A DNA stretch of 6,011 bases from Pseudomonadota bacterium (GTDB lineage: Bacteria > Pseudomonadota > Alphaproteobacteria > Rhizobiales > Beijerinckiaceae), in assembly GCA_028876585.1 (NCBI GenBank), contig JAGWRL010000042.1, forward strand, positions 1 through 6,011, written 5' to 3'. This document shows, piece by piece, positions 1-5,569 of the stretch. Both the position numbers and the translations under genes were made by a program. The notes under the pieces are model-generated. The model had not been told where the DNA came from and did not search any database. It saw nothing but the letters and a program-made list of their open reading frames with translations. Positions within the stretch are counted from its first letter, which is position 1; the number at the start of each line of letters is the position of its first letter.

Positions 1-5
1 GCGGC

Positions 6-1133
6 CTAAAGCGCGCCGCGCGCCCGCAGCGCGGCGATCCGCTCCGGCGCGATGCCGCGCGCCCGCAACGCCGCTTCGCCGCCTGAGCCCGGCGTGACCG
101 GCGGCCCGGCGATTGCGCCCGGCGTCGCCGAGAAGCGCGGCGCGGGCGAGGGCTCCTGGCCGCTAAAGGCGGCGCGCGCGACATTGTGGGGATGCGCCGG
201 CGCCTCGGCCAACGTCAGGACCGGCGTCACGCAGGCGTCGGTGGCGGCGAAAATCCCGGCCCAGGCGTCGCGGCTTTTCCCCGCGAACGCGGCGGCGAAC
301 CGCGCCGCGATCGTCGGCCAGTTCTCCGGCTTCCAGCGGTCCGGCAATTCCGCTTCGCCGATCGACAGGCCCCGCAACAGCGCGGCGTAGAACTGCGGCT
401 CCAGCGCGCCGACCGCGACGAATTGGCCGTCGGCGCAGGCGTAGGCGCGGTAGAACGGCGCGCCGCCGTCGAGCAGGTTGGCGGCGCGCGCGTCGCGCCA
501 CATGCCGGCGGCGCGAAAGCCATGGATCATCGCCGCCAGCGTCGAAACCCCGTCCGTCATCGCCGCGTCGACCACCTGACCCCGGCCCGAGCGCCCCGCC
601 TCCCACAGCGCGCACATCACACCGAACGCCAGCATCATCGCGCCGCCGGCGAAATCGCCGATCAAGTTGAGCGGCGGCGTCGGCGCCGCGCTGGCGCCGA
701 TGGCGTGCAGCACGCCGGTCAGCGCGATATAGTTGATGTCGTGCCCCGCCGTCGGGCTCAGCGGCCCGCTCTGGCCCCAGCCGGTGACGCGGCCGAACAC
801 CAGCTTTGGATTGCGGGCCAGACACACGTCGGGGCCGAGCCCGAGCCGCTCCATCACGCCCGGCCGGAACCCCTCGATCACCGCGTCCGCGCCCGCGATC
901 AGGTCGAGCGCCAGCGCGGCGCCTTCGGGCGCCTTCAGGTCGATGGCGACCGAGCGGCGGCCGCGATCGACGTAATTGGGCGCCTTCACCCGCTCGAACG
1001 AACCCGCATCCGCCGCCGCCTTGCGGTCGATCCGCAGCACGTCGGCGCCCATGTCGCTCAGCATCATGCCGGCGAACGGGGCCGGGCCGATGCCCGCCAT
1101 TTCGATGACGTTCAATCCGTTGAGCGGTCCCAT
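6..1133 (-). CDS. Alpha-methylacyl-CoA racemase-like family III CoA-transferase (CaiB/BaiF)
   Basis: This is a 375-residue protein of the CaiB/BaiF family, closest by motif to alpha-methylacyl-CoA racemase, which interconverts the (2R) and (2S) forms of 2-methyl-branched acyl-CoA so that beta-oxidation can proceed. It is expected in the cytosol. The N-terminal CoA-binding Rossmann half is visible (GADVLRID near residue 29; the [12 protein letters not shown] block near 56-67). The GHDINY motif gives His131 and Asp132, NLIGDFAGG gives Asp160, and GALEPQFYA gives Glu245. These match the catalytic His126, Asp156 and Glu241 of the mycobacterial racemase in spacing. The length is normal for the family (about 360-380). 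I chose the ATG at 1133 because AGGGAGG lies 7 bases upstream and the family's usual N-terminus ([15 protein letters not shown]) follows. An open frame continues upstream to 1259 but reads as non-family sequence. A different CoA-transferase substrate cannot be excluded, but the GHDINY/GDF/EPQFY set favours racemase. Confidence 0.9.
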   Translation of the reverse strand: MGPLNGLNVIEMAGIGPAPFAGMMLSDMGADVLRIDRKAAADAGSFERVKAPNYVDRGRRSVAIDLKAPEGAALALDLIAGADAVIEGFRPGVMERLGLGPDVCLARNPKLVFGRVTGWGQSGPLSPTAGHDINYIALTGVLHAIGASAAPTPPLNLIGDFAGGAMMLAFGVMCALWEAGRSGRGQVVDAAMTDGVSTLAAMIHGFRAAGMWRDARAANLLDGGAPFYRAYACADGQFVAVGALEPQFYAALLRGLSIGEAELPDRWKPENWPTIAARFAAAFAGKSRDAWAGIFAATDACVTPVLTLAEAPAHPHNVARAAFSGQEPSPAPRFSATPGAIAGPPVTPGSGGEAALRARGIAPERIAALRARGAL

Positions 1134-1140
1134 TCCCGCG

Positions 1141-1147
1141 CCTCCCT
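1141..1147 (-). promoter_or_regulatory. Ribosome binding site of the racemase gene
   Basis: Read on the minus strand this is AGGGAGG, a near-ideal Shine-Dalgarno sequence, with 7 bases between it and the ATG at 1133. It decides the start, because the longer open frame reaching 1259 has no comparable site. Confidence 0.75.
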
Positions 1148-1223
1148 GTCGGCCCAGGCGTAGCGGATCGGGGGCGCGCGCGACAGGGGCGGGGTTGCAA
1201 ACTTTTTGGGCGCGGTCGAAACA

Positions 1224-1238
1224 AGTGGGATCACCACT
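1224..1238. repeat. Short inverted repeat in the divergent intergenic region
   Basis: AGTGG and CCACT form 5-base arms around a GATCA centre. The element lies 11 bases before the TTG start of the patatin gene and about 90 bases upstream of the racemase ATG, so it could serve as an operator for either gene. Its left arm also contains the only purine-rich stretch (GTGGGA) that might act as a weak ribosome binding site for the patatin gene. Arms this short can occur by chance. The rest of 1134-1249 shows no convincing promoter. Confidence 0.3.
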
Positions 1239-1249
1239 CGGTTCGCGCC

Positions 1250-3055
1250 TTGGACCCACAAAACGCCCCGCCGATCGTCACTTTGTCGAGCCGCGCGCTC
1301 GAATCGCCGCTGGCGGGCCTCACCGCGCAGGAATTGCGCCGCCTCGCGCTGGCGGCGGAGCGGCGCACGCTGTCGCGCGGCGAAATCCTGCTGCGGCGCG
1401 GCGATCCGTCCGAAAGCGTGCATTTCCTCGCCACCGGCCGGCTCGCCGTCGTCACCGACGAGGGGGTGACCGTCAACGAGATCGCGCCCGGCGAGCCGGT
1501 CGGCGAGATCGGCTTTTTCGCCCGCATCCCGCGCACCTTCACCGTCCGCGCGATCCGCGATTCCGAGGTGCTGACGCTGGAGCGGGAGAAATTCGACGCG
1601 GCGAGCGCCGAAATGCCGGCGTTGCGAGACAGCGTCATCCGCGCGCTGGCGGTCCGGCTCGCCCAGATGCCGGCGCGCACCCAGCCCTCGGCGTCGCCGC
1701 GCACGGTCGCGGTGGTCGCCGCCGGCGGCGCCAAATTGTCGCAAAGGTTCCTGGCGCGGTTGCGCGCCTCGCTGTCGGCCCGTTCGCGCATCAAATTTCT
1801 CGGCCGCGGCGACGTCGCGGCGAAGCTCGGGGGCGGCGCGGACCGCACCAACTGGCTCAATGCGCTCGAAGCGGCGGCGGCGATGGTGATCTACGTCGCC
1901 GACGACGAATTGAGCGATTGGACCCGCACCTGCATCCGCCAGGCCGATCTGCTGTTGCTGGTCGGCGCGGCGAACGGCAGCCGCGAGATCGGCCCGATCG
2001 AGCGCTTCGCCTTCTCCATCCACGCCCCGGCCGCGCGCCGGCTCGTGCTGCTGCACGACAAGCGCCGGCTGATCGTCTCGGGAACCGCGGACTGGCTCGC
2101 CGGGCGCGATCTGTTCATGCATCACCACGTCAGCCTGGAGGACGGCGCCGACGTCGATCGGCTGGCGCGCTTCCTCACCGGCCGGGCGACCGGCTTCGTG
2201 GCGGGCGGCGGCGGCGCGCTGGGGGCGGCGCATCTGGGCGTCTATCAGGCGTTTTGCGAGGCCGGCGCGCAATTCGACATGTTCGGCGGCTCCAGCGTCG
2301 GCGCGGCGATGGCGGCGGCGATGGCGATGGGCGTGCCGGTCGCCGAGGCGGTGTCGGGCACGCATCGCATCTTCGTGACGCGGCGGGCGTTCCGCCGTTT
2401 CAACTTTCCCTATCACGGCCTGATCAACCACAAGGCGTTCGACGAATCGCTGCGGCGCGAATTCGGCGACACGCGGATCGAGGACCTTTGGCGCCCGTTC
2501 TTCGCGCTGTCGTCCGACGTGACCGAGCGCGCGCCGTCGCTGCACCGCGATGGGCCGGTCTGGCGCGCTGTGCGCGCGTCGAGCTCGATTCCCGGCGCGC
2601 TGCCGCCCTGCTTTTCGGTCGCCGGCCATCTGCTGGTCGACGGCGCGCTGTTCGAGAACGTGCCGCTGGCGGCGATGAAGTCGCTGAAGAGCGGCCCCAA
2701 TCTCGTCGTCGCGCTCAGCGGCGAGAACTCGGCCCCGTGGACGGTCGATTACGATCGCATCCCCGGCCCGCGCGACTGGTTGCTGCGGGCGCTGACGCCG
2801 TGGCGGCGGCCGCGCGACGACGCGCCCAATCTGGTGCAGGTCATCATGCTCGCCATGCTCGCCAATCGCCGCCGGCCGCTGGAGATCGGCGACGAGGACT
2901 GGCTGATCCATCCCGCGATTCCCGCCGACGTGCATTGGCTGCAATGGCGCCGCCACCAGGAAGTCTACGAAGCCTCCTATCGCGGCGCGCAGGCGATGAT
3001 CGCCGCCGGCGAACCGCGGTTCGCCGCGATTTTCACGCCCGACCGGGTTATTTGA
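1250..3055 (+). CDS. NTE-like patatin phospholipase with N-terminal cyclic-nucleotide-binding domain
   Basis: The 601-residue protein has three parts. Residues about 20-140 form a CNB domain with phosphate-binding-cassette residues Gly85-Glu86 and Arg95 (VGEIGFF, PRTFTV). Residues about 150-300 resemble the linker domain of NTE-family proteins ([27 protein letters not shown]). Residues about 312-480 are a patatin lipase domain with a glycine-rich oxyanion motif (GGGGALG, 319-325), a GxSxG elbow GSSVG with nucleophile Ser349, and the DGA motif with catalytic Asp464. Family members hydrolyse phospholipid or lysophospholipid acyl esters through the Ser-Asp dyad. No N-terminal signal or clear membrane span is seen, so a cytosolic or membrane-peripheral location is likely. 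The TTG start at 1250 is the best available: I saw no ATG or GTG in the in-frame codons checked back to about 1181, and the CNB domain needs this N-terminus. Another TTG at 1283 is possible. Oddity: the usual Arg of GGGGARG is Leu324. Confidence 0.9.
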   Translation: MDPQNAPPIVTLSSRALESPLAGLTAQELRRLALAAERRTLSRGEILLRRGDPSESVHFLATGRLAVVTDEGVTVNEIAPGEPVGEIGFFARIPRTFTVRAIRDSEVLTLEREKFDAASAEMPALRDSVIRALAVRLAQMPARTQPSASPRTVAVVAAGGAKLSQRFLARLRASLSARSRIKFLGRGDVAAKLGGGADRTNWLNALEAAAAMVIYVADDELSDWTRTCIRQADLLLLVGAANGSREIGPIERFAFSIHAPAARRLVLLHDKRRLIVSGTADWLAGRDLFMHHHVSLEDGADVDRLARFLTGRATGFVAGGGGALGAAHLGVYQAFCEAGAQFDMFGGSSVGAAMAAAMAMGVPVAEAVSGTHRIFVTRRAFRRFNFPYHGLINHKAFDESLRREFGDTRIEDLWRPFFALSSDVTERAPSLHRDGPVWRAVRASSSIPGALPPCFSVAGHLLVDGALFENVPLAAMKSLKSGPNLVVALSGENSAPWTVDYDRIPGPRDWLLRALTPWRRPRDDAPNLVQVIMLAMLANRRRPLEIGDEDWLIHPAIPADVHWLQWRRHQEVYEASYRGAQAMIAAGEPRFAAIFTPDRVI

Positions 3056-3359
3056 CGTTGGGGAAGCGCGCCGCGATCTCGTTGAGCCGCTGCGCCAGCC
3101 TGACGTCGGTGTCGGTGATCTTGCGGCCGACGTCGTGGGTGCAGAACGAAAACGCGATCATGTTGTAGGAATTGTGGAATTCCGGGTGATGGTTCATCAT
3201 CTCGGCCTCGATGCCGACCAGCACGATATAAGCGATCGCGTCGCGGAAGGTCTCGAACGCGAAGGTCTTCTCGATATTGTCGCCGTTGCGTTTCCAGCCC
3301 GGCGCGCCGCGCAGGGCGGTCTCGATTTCGGCGTCGCTGAGAATCTTGTGTCCGGCCAT
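3048..3359 (-). CDS. phhB: Pterin-4a-carbinolamine dehydratase (PCD/DCoH family)
   Basis: This complete 103-residue protein belongs to the 4a-hydroxytetrahydrobiopterin dehydratase family, which dehydrates the 4a-carbinolamine of tetrahydropterin released by aromatic amino acid hydroxylases and so allows cofactor recycling. The signature is intact: NHHPEF gives His57, His58 and Pro59, and CTHDVG gives His75. The 17-residue spacing from His58 to His75 equals that of catalytic His62 and His79 in the mammalian enzyme. The length is typical. The ATG at 3359 is supported by AAGGGAG 8 bases upstream. It is the second gene of a unit with SCO, 14 bases after the SCO stop. Its own stop codon lies inside the 3' end of the convergent patatin gene (8-base overlap). 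No phenylalanine hydroxylase gene is in view, so its partner is unknown. Some orphan members of this family have been proposed to act with molybdenum-cofactor enzymes. Confidence 0.93.
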   Translation of the reverse strand: MAGHKILSDAEIETALRGAPGWKRNGDNIEKTFAFETFRDAIAYIVLVGIEAEMMNHHPEFHNSYNMIAFSFCTHDVGRKITDTDVRLAQRLNEIAARFPNVK

Positions 3360-3367
3360 GGCTTGCG

Positions 3368-3374
3368 CTCCCTT
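3368..3374 (-). promoter_or_regulatory. Ribosome binding site of the pterin dehydratase gene
   Basis: On the minus strand this reads AAGGGAG, 8 bases before the ATG at 3359. Its first base is the last base of the SCO stop codon (3374-3376), so ribosomes finishing SCO stop at this site. This suggests translational coupling of the two genes. Confidence 0.7.
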
Positions 3375-3952
3375 CAGAGATAGCTTTCGAGTTCCTTGGC
3401 GGCCTCCGCCGCGCTGCGTTCGAGGTTGAACGCTTCGACGAAGCGGCCGTTCCGATCCATCAGATAGACCACCGAGGAATGGTCCATCGCGTAATCGCCG
3501 TCTTTGACCGGCCCCTTGCGCGCATAAACCCGATAGACCTTCTCGGCCGTCTCGATCTGCGCGGGCGTGCCCGACAGGCCGAGGATGCGGGGATCGAAGC
3601 TCGACACGTAATCCCCCATCGCCTTGGGCGTGTCGCGCTCGGGATCGACGGTGATGAACAAAGCTTTCACCGGCTTGCCCGGCAGCTTGCCGAGAATGTC
3701 GGAGATTTCGGCCAGATCGGCCGGGCAGATGTCGGGGCAATGGGTGTAGCCGAAATAGACCAGGAAGGGATGGCCGAGCAGGTCCTTGTCGGTGAGAAGC
3801 TTGCCGTCGGCGGTCTGCAACGCGAACGGCCCGCCGATCAGCGCCGTCCCGTTGCGCGCGGGCAGACGATAGGTCAGCAGCGCCACGGCGATCAACACGG
3901 TCGAGGCGACGATGAGCACGGGGCGGGTGAGAAATCGGGACAGGTTCGGCAT
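3374..3952 (-). CDS. SCO1/SenC-family copper chaperone or thiol protein
   Basis: This 192-residue SCO/SenC/PrrC-family protein has a thioredoxin-like fold and usually delivers copper to the CuA centre of cytochrome c oxidase or maintains its thiols. One N-terminal hydrophobic span (residues about 12-27) should anchor it in the inner membrane with the domain in the periplasm. The copper-binding set is complete: Cys72 and Cys76 in THCPDICP, and His158 in MDHSS. The VDPERDTP block (102-109) is also typical. The start is the ATG at 3952, with GGAG only 4 bases upstream, a slightly short spacing. The gene runs divergently from lysR across 97 bases and is followed by the pterin dehydratase. No oxidase genes are in the window, so whether it serves cytochrome oxidase, another cupro-enzyme or redox sensing cannot be told here. 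Confidence 0.94.
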   Translation of the reverse strand: MPNLSRFLTRPVLIVASTVLIAVALLTYRLPARNGTALIGGPFALQTADGKLLTDKDLLGHPFLVYFGYTHCPDICPADLAEISDILGKLPGKPVKALFITVDPERDTPKAMGDYVSSFDPRILGLSGTPAQIETAEKVYRVYARKGPVKDGDYAMDHSSVVYLMDRNGRFVEAFNLERSAAEAAKELESYL

Positions 3953-4015
3953 GATGCTCCAGCGGTCGGCGCCGCCTCCATAGCCCCGCCAGTCGTCGCG
4001 CGCCAGTTTCCGTCA

Positions 4016-4043
4016 TGGACAGCGCGCGTTCGCCCGCTACAGT
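4016..4043 (+). promoter_or_regulatory. Candidate sigma-70-type promoter of the lysR regulator
   Basis: TGGACA (4016-4021, five of six matches to TTGACA) and TACAGT (4038-4043, four of six to TATAAT) are separated by 16 bases. Transcription would begin near 4049-4051, almost on the start codon (GTG 4050 or ATG 4053). It is the best promoter-like pair in the 97-base gap between SCO and lysR. A matching promoter for SCO on the other strand was not evident. Confidence 0.4.
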
Positions 4044-4052
4044 GGCGCGGTG

Positions 4053-4970
4053 ATGTTGCGGCAATTCGAATATCTCGTGGCTTTGGCGCGCGAGCGGCAT
4101 TTCGGCCGCGCGGCGGAGGCGTGCCATGTCACCCAGCCGACGCTGTCGGCGGCTATCCGCCAGTTCGAGGAGGAGCTCGGCGCGCCGATCATCGAGCGCG
4201 GCCATCGCTATCTCGGCCTGACGCCGCAGGGCAAGCTGGCGCTGGAGCACGCCCAGCGCGTGCTCGCCGAGGTCGAGGAGCTGCGGCGCGGCGTCGAGGC
4301 GCTCGACCACGGCCTCTCCGGCCGGTTGCGGCTCGGCGTGATCCCCACCGCGCTGCCGATCGTCTCGCATCTGACGACGCCGTTCTTCGCCCGCTATCCC
4401 CGCGTCACCGTCACCGTGCTGTCGCGCACCTCGATCGAGATCCAGCGCGGCATCGAGAATTTCGAGATCGACGCCGGCGTCACCTATCTCGACAACGAGC
4501 CGCTGGAGCGGGTGCGCGCGCGCCCGATCTACCAGGAGGAATATCTGTTCCTGACCCCGATTTCCGGCCCCTACGCCGACCGCAGCACGATCACGTGGCG
4601 CGAGGCGGCCGAGGCGCCGCTGTGCCTGCTGACGCCGGACATGCAGAACCGGCGCATCCTCGACGGCGTGTTCCGCTCGGTCGGCGCGACGGCGAAGGCT
4701 TCGGTCGAGACCAATTCGATCTTCAACCTGGTCAGCCACGCCGCGTCCGGCCCGTGGTCGGCGATCGTGCCGCGCCAGTTGCTGCAATTCTTCGGCCTCC
4801 CCGAGCGCACGCGGGCGCTGGAGCTGGTCGAGCCGACGGCGCGGCGCAGCGTCGGCTTCATCGTCGCCGACCGCGACCCGCCCGACCCGATCGCCCGCAA
4901 CCTGATGGACATGCCGCTGCCGCCCGACATCGTCGCCGCCATCGTGCCGATGCGTAAGCCCGGTCGATAG
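4053..4970 (+). CDS. fdsR: LysR-type regulator, probably of the formate dehydrogenase operon (FdsR-like)
   Basis: From ATG 4053 the protein has 305 residues, the usual LysR length. GTG at 4050 would add one residue. The N-terminal winged helix-turn-helix is clear (FGRAAEACHVTQ, residues 17-28, then PTLSAAIRQFEEELG), followed by a linker helix to about residue 88 and a two-lobed effector-binding domain from GRLRLGVIPTALP (about 90) to the end. Although the DNA-binding part resembles OxyR-type regulators, only two cysteines are present (24 and 191), so the OxyR disulfide switch is absent and a small-molecule effector is more likely. The gene lies directly upstream of fdsG in the same direction, 132 bases away. 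LysR regulators in this position are known for fds operons, which supports the role. The effector (formate or a related metabolite) is inference. No Shine-Dalgarno sequence is visible upstream. Confidence 0.88.
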   Translation: MLRQFEYLVALARERHFGRAAEACHVTQPTLSAAIRQFEEELGAPIIERGHRYLGLTPQGKLALEHAQRVLAEVEELRRGVEALDHGLSGRLRLGVIPTALPIVSHLTTPFFARYPRVTVTVLSRTSIEIQRGIENFEIDAGVTYLDNEPLERVRARPIYQEEYLFLTPISGPYADRSTITWREAAEAPLCLLTPDMQNRRILDGVFRSVGATAKASVETNSIFNLVSHAASGPWSAIVPRQLLQFFGLPERTRALELVEPTARRSVGFIVADRDPPDPIARNLMDMPLPPDIVAAIVPMRKPGR

Positions 4971-4987
4971 ATTTTTTCTATCGATAG
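4964..4987. promoter_or_regulatory. Candidate LysR operator: overlapping inverted and direct repeats
   Basis: TCGATAG (4964-4970) and CTATCGA (4978-4984) form 7-base arms around ATTTTTT. A second TCGATAG (4981-4987) creates a 17-base direct repeat and a perfect 10-base palindrome CTATCGATAG at 4978-4987. Inside lies ATAG-N7-CTAT (4967-4981), which contains the LysR-family T-N11-A signature (T4968, A4980) and resembles one half of an OxyR-type site. The first ATAG includes the TAG stop codon of lysR. The T-run lies in the loop rather than after the stem, so it does not look like an intrinsic terminator. Confidence 0.55.
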
Positions 4988-4996
4988 TTACCTAGC

Positions 4997-5007
4997 TTCA
5001 ATTTGAA
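4997..5007. repeat. Inverted repeat TTCAATTTGAA, possible second regulator site
   Basis: Five-base arms flank a single T in the AT-rich part of the lysR-fdsG gap. The centre lies 28 bases from the centre of the T-N11-A box, a little under three helical turns, so both could be contacted by one LysR tetramer. The function is inferred from position only. Confidence 0.35.
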
Positions 5008-5074
5008 TTAGACGCCGCAATGTCTAGTTAGAGGACGACGATAAGCTTGGCGCAGGCCGGGCGGGGCATTGGAT

Positions 5075-5090
5075 CGGCGGTTAACCGCCG
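5075..5090. repeat. Perfect 16-base palindrome in the fdsG leader
   Basis: CGGCGGTTAACCGCCG is its own reverse complement. Its last G is also the first G of the fdsG ribosome binding site GGGAGG. As DNA it could bind a dimeric protein. As RNA it could fold into a 6-base-pair GC stem with a TTAA loop directly against the ribosome binding site. Confidence 0.6.
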
Positions 5091-5095
5091 GGAGG
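5090..5095 (+). promoter_or_regulatory. Ribosome binding site of fdsG
   Basis: GGGAGG lies 7 bases before the ATG at 5103, which fixes the start of fdsG. It abuts the palindrome at 5075-5090 and shares one base with it. Confidence 0.75.
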
Positions 5096-5102
5096 CGACG
5101 CG

Positions 5103-5567
5103 ATGGCGAGTTATGCGGCCTGGGATGCGGCCGAAGCGTCCGAACTGATCGCTTCGGGCAAGGACGCGCCCGGCGCGATGCTGCCGATTCTGCACGCCCT
5201 GCAAGACCGCTTCGGCTATATCGACGACGAGGCGATCCCGCTGATCGCCGCCGCGCTCAACGTGTCGAAGGCCGAGACGGTCGGCGTGGTCGGTTTCTAT
5301 CACGACTTCCGCAAGAGCCCGCCGGAGCGGCCGGTGCTGAAAATCTGCCGCGCCGAATCCTGCCAGGCCGCCGGCTGCGAAGCGCTGGTCGCGCATCTGG
5401 CCGAGCGGCACGGCCTGATCGCGGACGCGCACGGCGGCGGCGCGTTCGAGATCGAGACCGTCTATTGCCTCGGCCATTGCGCCGCTTCGCCCGCCGCCAT
5501 GCTCGACGGCGAACCGATGGCGCGGCTGACCGCGCCAGCGCTCGACGCGCTGATCGCAGGCGCCTGA
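5103..5567 (+). CDS. fdsG: NAD-dependent formate dehydrogenase gamma subunit (2Fe-2S, NuoE-like)
   Basis: This complete 154-residue protein of the 24-kDa NuoE/HoxE/FdsG family binds one [2Fe-2S] cluster and takes part in electron transfer in the soluble, cytosolic formate dehydrogenase that oxidises formate with NAD+. The N-terminal helical part carries LPILHALQDRFGYID (residues 27-41) and the VVGFYHDFR block (62-70). The thioredoxin-like C-terminal part has the cluster ligands Cys82-x4-Cys87 and Cys122-x3-Cys126 (CRAESC, CLGHC). Cys92 is an additional cysteine. The start is set by the GGGAGG site. The next gene starts 2 bases after the stop. By itself it could be a NuoE or hydrogenase subunit. 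The upstream LysR gene and the FdsB-type N-terminus of the next gene make formate dehydrogenase the better call. The molybdenum-containing alpha subunit gene is expected further downstream and is not in the window. Confidence 0.9.
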   Translation: MASYAAWDAAEASELIASGKDAPGAMLPILHALQDRFGYIDDEAIPLIAAALNVSKAETVGVVGFYHDFRKSPPERPVLKICRAESCQAAGCEALVAHLAERHGLIADAHGGGAFEIETVYCLGHCAASPAAMLDGEPMARLTAPALDALIAGA

Positions 5568-5569
5568 CC

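Larger units (their letters stand above)
4971..5102 (+). promoter_or_regulatory. lysR-fdsG intergenic control region with AT-rich promoter island
   Basis: The stretch 4968-5010 is about one quarter G+C, in sharp contrast to the GC-rich genes on both sides. It holds the operator at 4964-4987, the inverted repeat TTCAA-T-TTGAA (4997-5007), and TAGAC-N8-GTCTA arms (5009-5013 and 5022-5026). Weak -10 candidates are TCTAGT (5023-5028) and TAGTTA (5025-5030). The latter sits 16 bases after TTGAAT (5003-5008). A start near 5035-5037 would place the T-N11-A box at about -61 to -63 and the second inverted repeat at about -33 to -35, as in LysR-activated promoters. The leader from there to 5102 is GC-rich and contains a palindrome next to the ribosome binding site. 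No intrinsic terminator separates lysR from fdsG. Confidence 0.5.

Noticed and set aside
1134..1259. N-terminal extension of the racemase to 1259
   Set aside because: The added 42 residues have no family similarity, and the strong ribosome binding site at 1141-1147 points to ATG 1133.
1112..2956. Long antisense open frame of 614 codons
   Set aside because: Low-complexity Arg/Ala/Gln/His-rich translation opposite a well-supported gene; no recognisable motif or ribosome binding site.
976..3168. Long plus-strand open frame of 730 codons over the patatin gene
   Set aside because: It is an out-of-frame shadow in GC-rich DNA: Arg/Ala-rich translation without domains, while another frame of the same strand encodes a clear three-domain protein.
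3048..4787. Very long minus-strand frame ending in the pterin dehydratase
   Set aside because: Only the last 103 codons match a family. The rest is antisense to lysR and out of frame with SCO. The true start is ATG 3359 with its own ribosome binding site.
3479..4957. Plus-strand open frame of 492 codons across SCO and lysR
   Set aside because: Shadow frame: antisense to SCO and out of frame in lysR, no domain content.
4964..4984. Intrinsic terminator after lysR
   Set aside because: The stem is AT-containing, the T-run is in the loop, and no T-run follows the stem, so regulatory DNA is the better reading.
5047..5062. Sigma-54-like GG-N10-GC spacing upstream of fdsG
   Set aside because: The -24 part TTGGCGC is fair, but the -12 part reads GGGC and lacks the TTGC core. 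Such spacing is common by chance in GC-rich DNA, and no enhancer-binding protein is encoded nearby.
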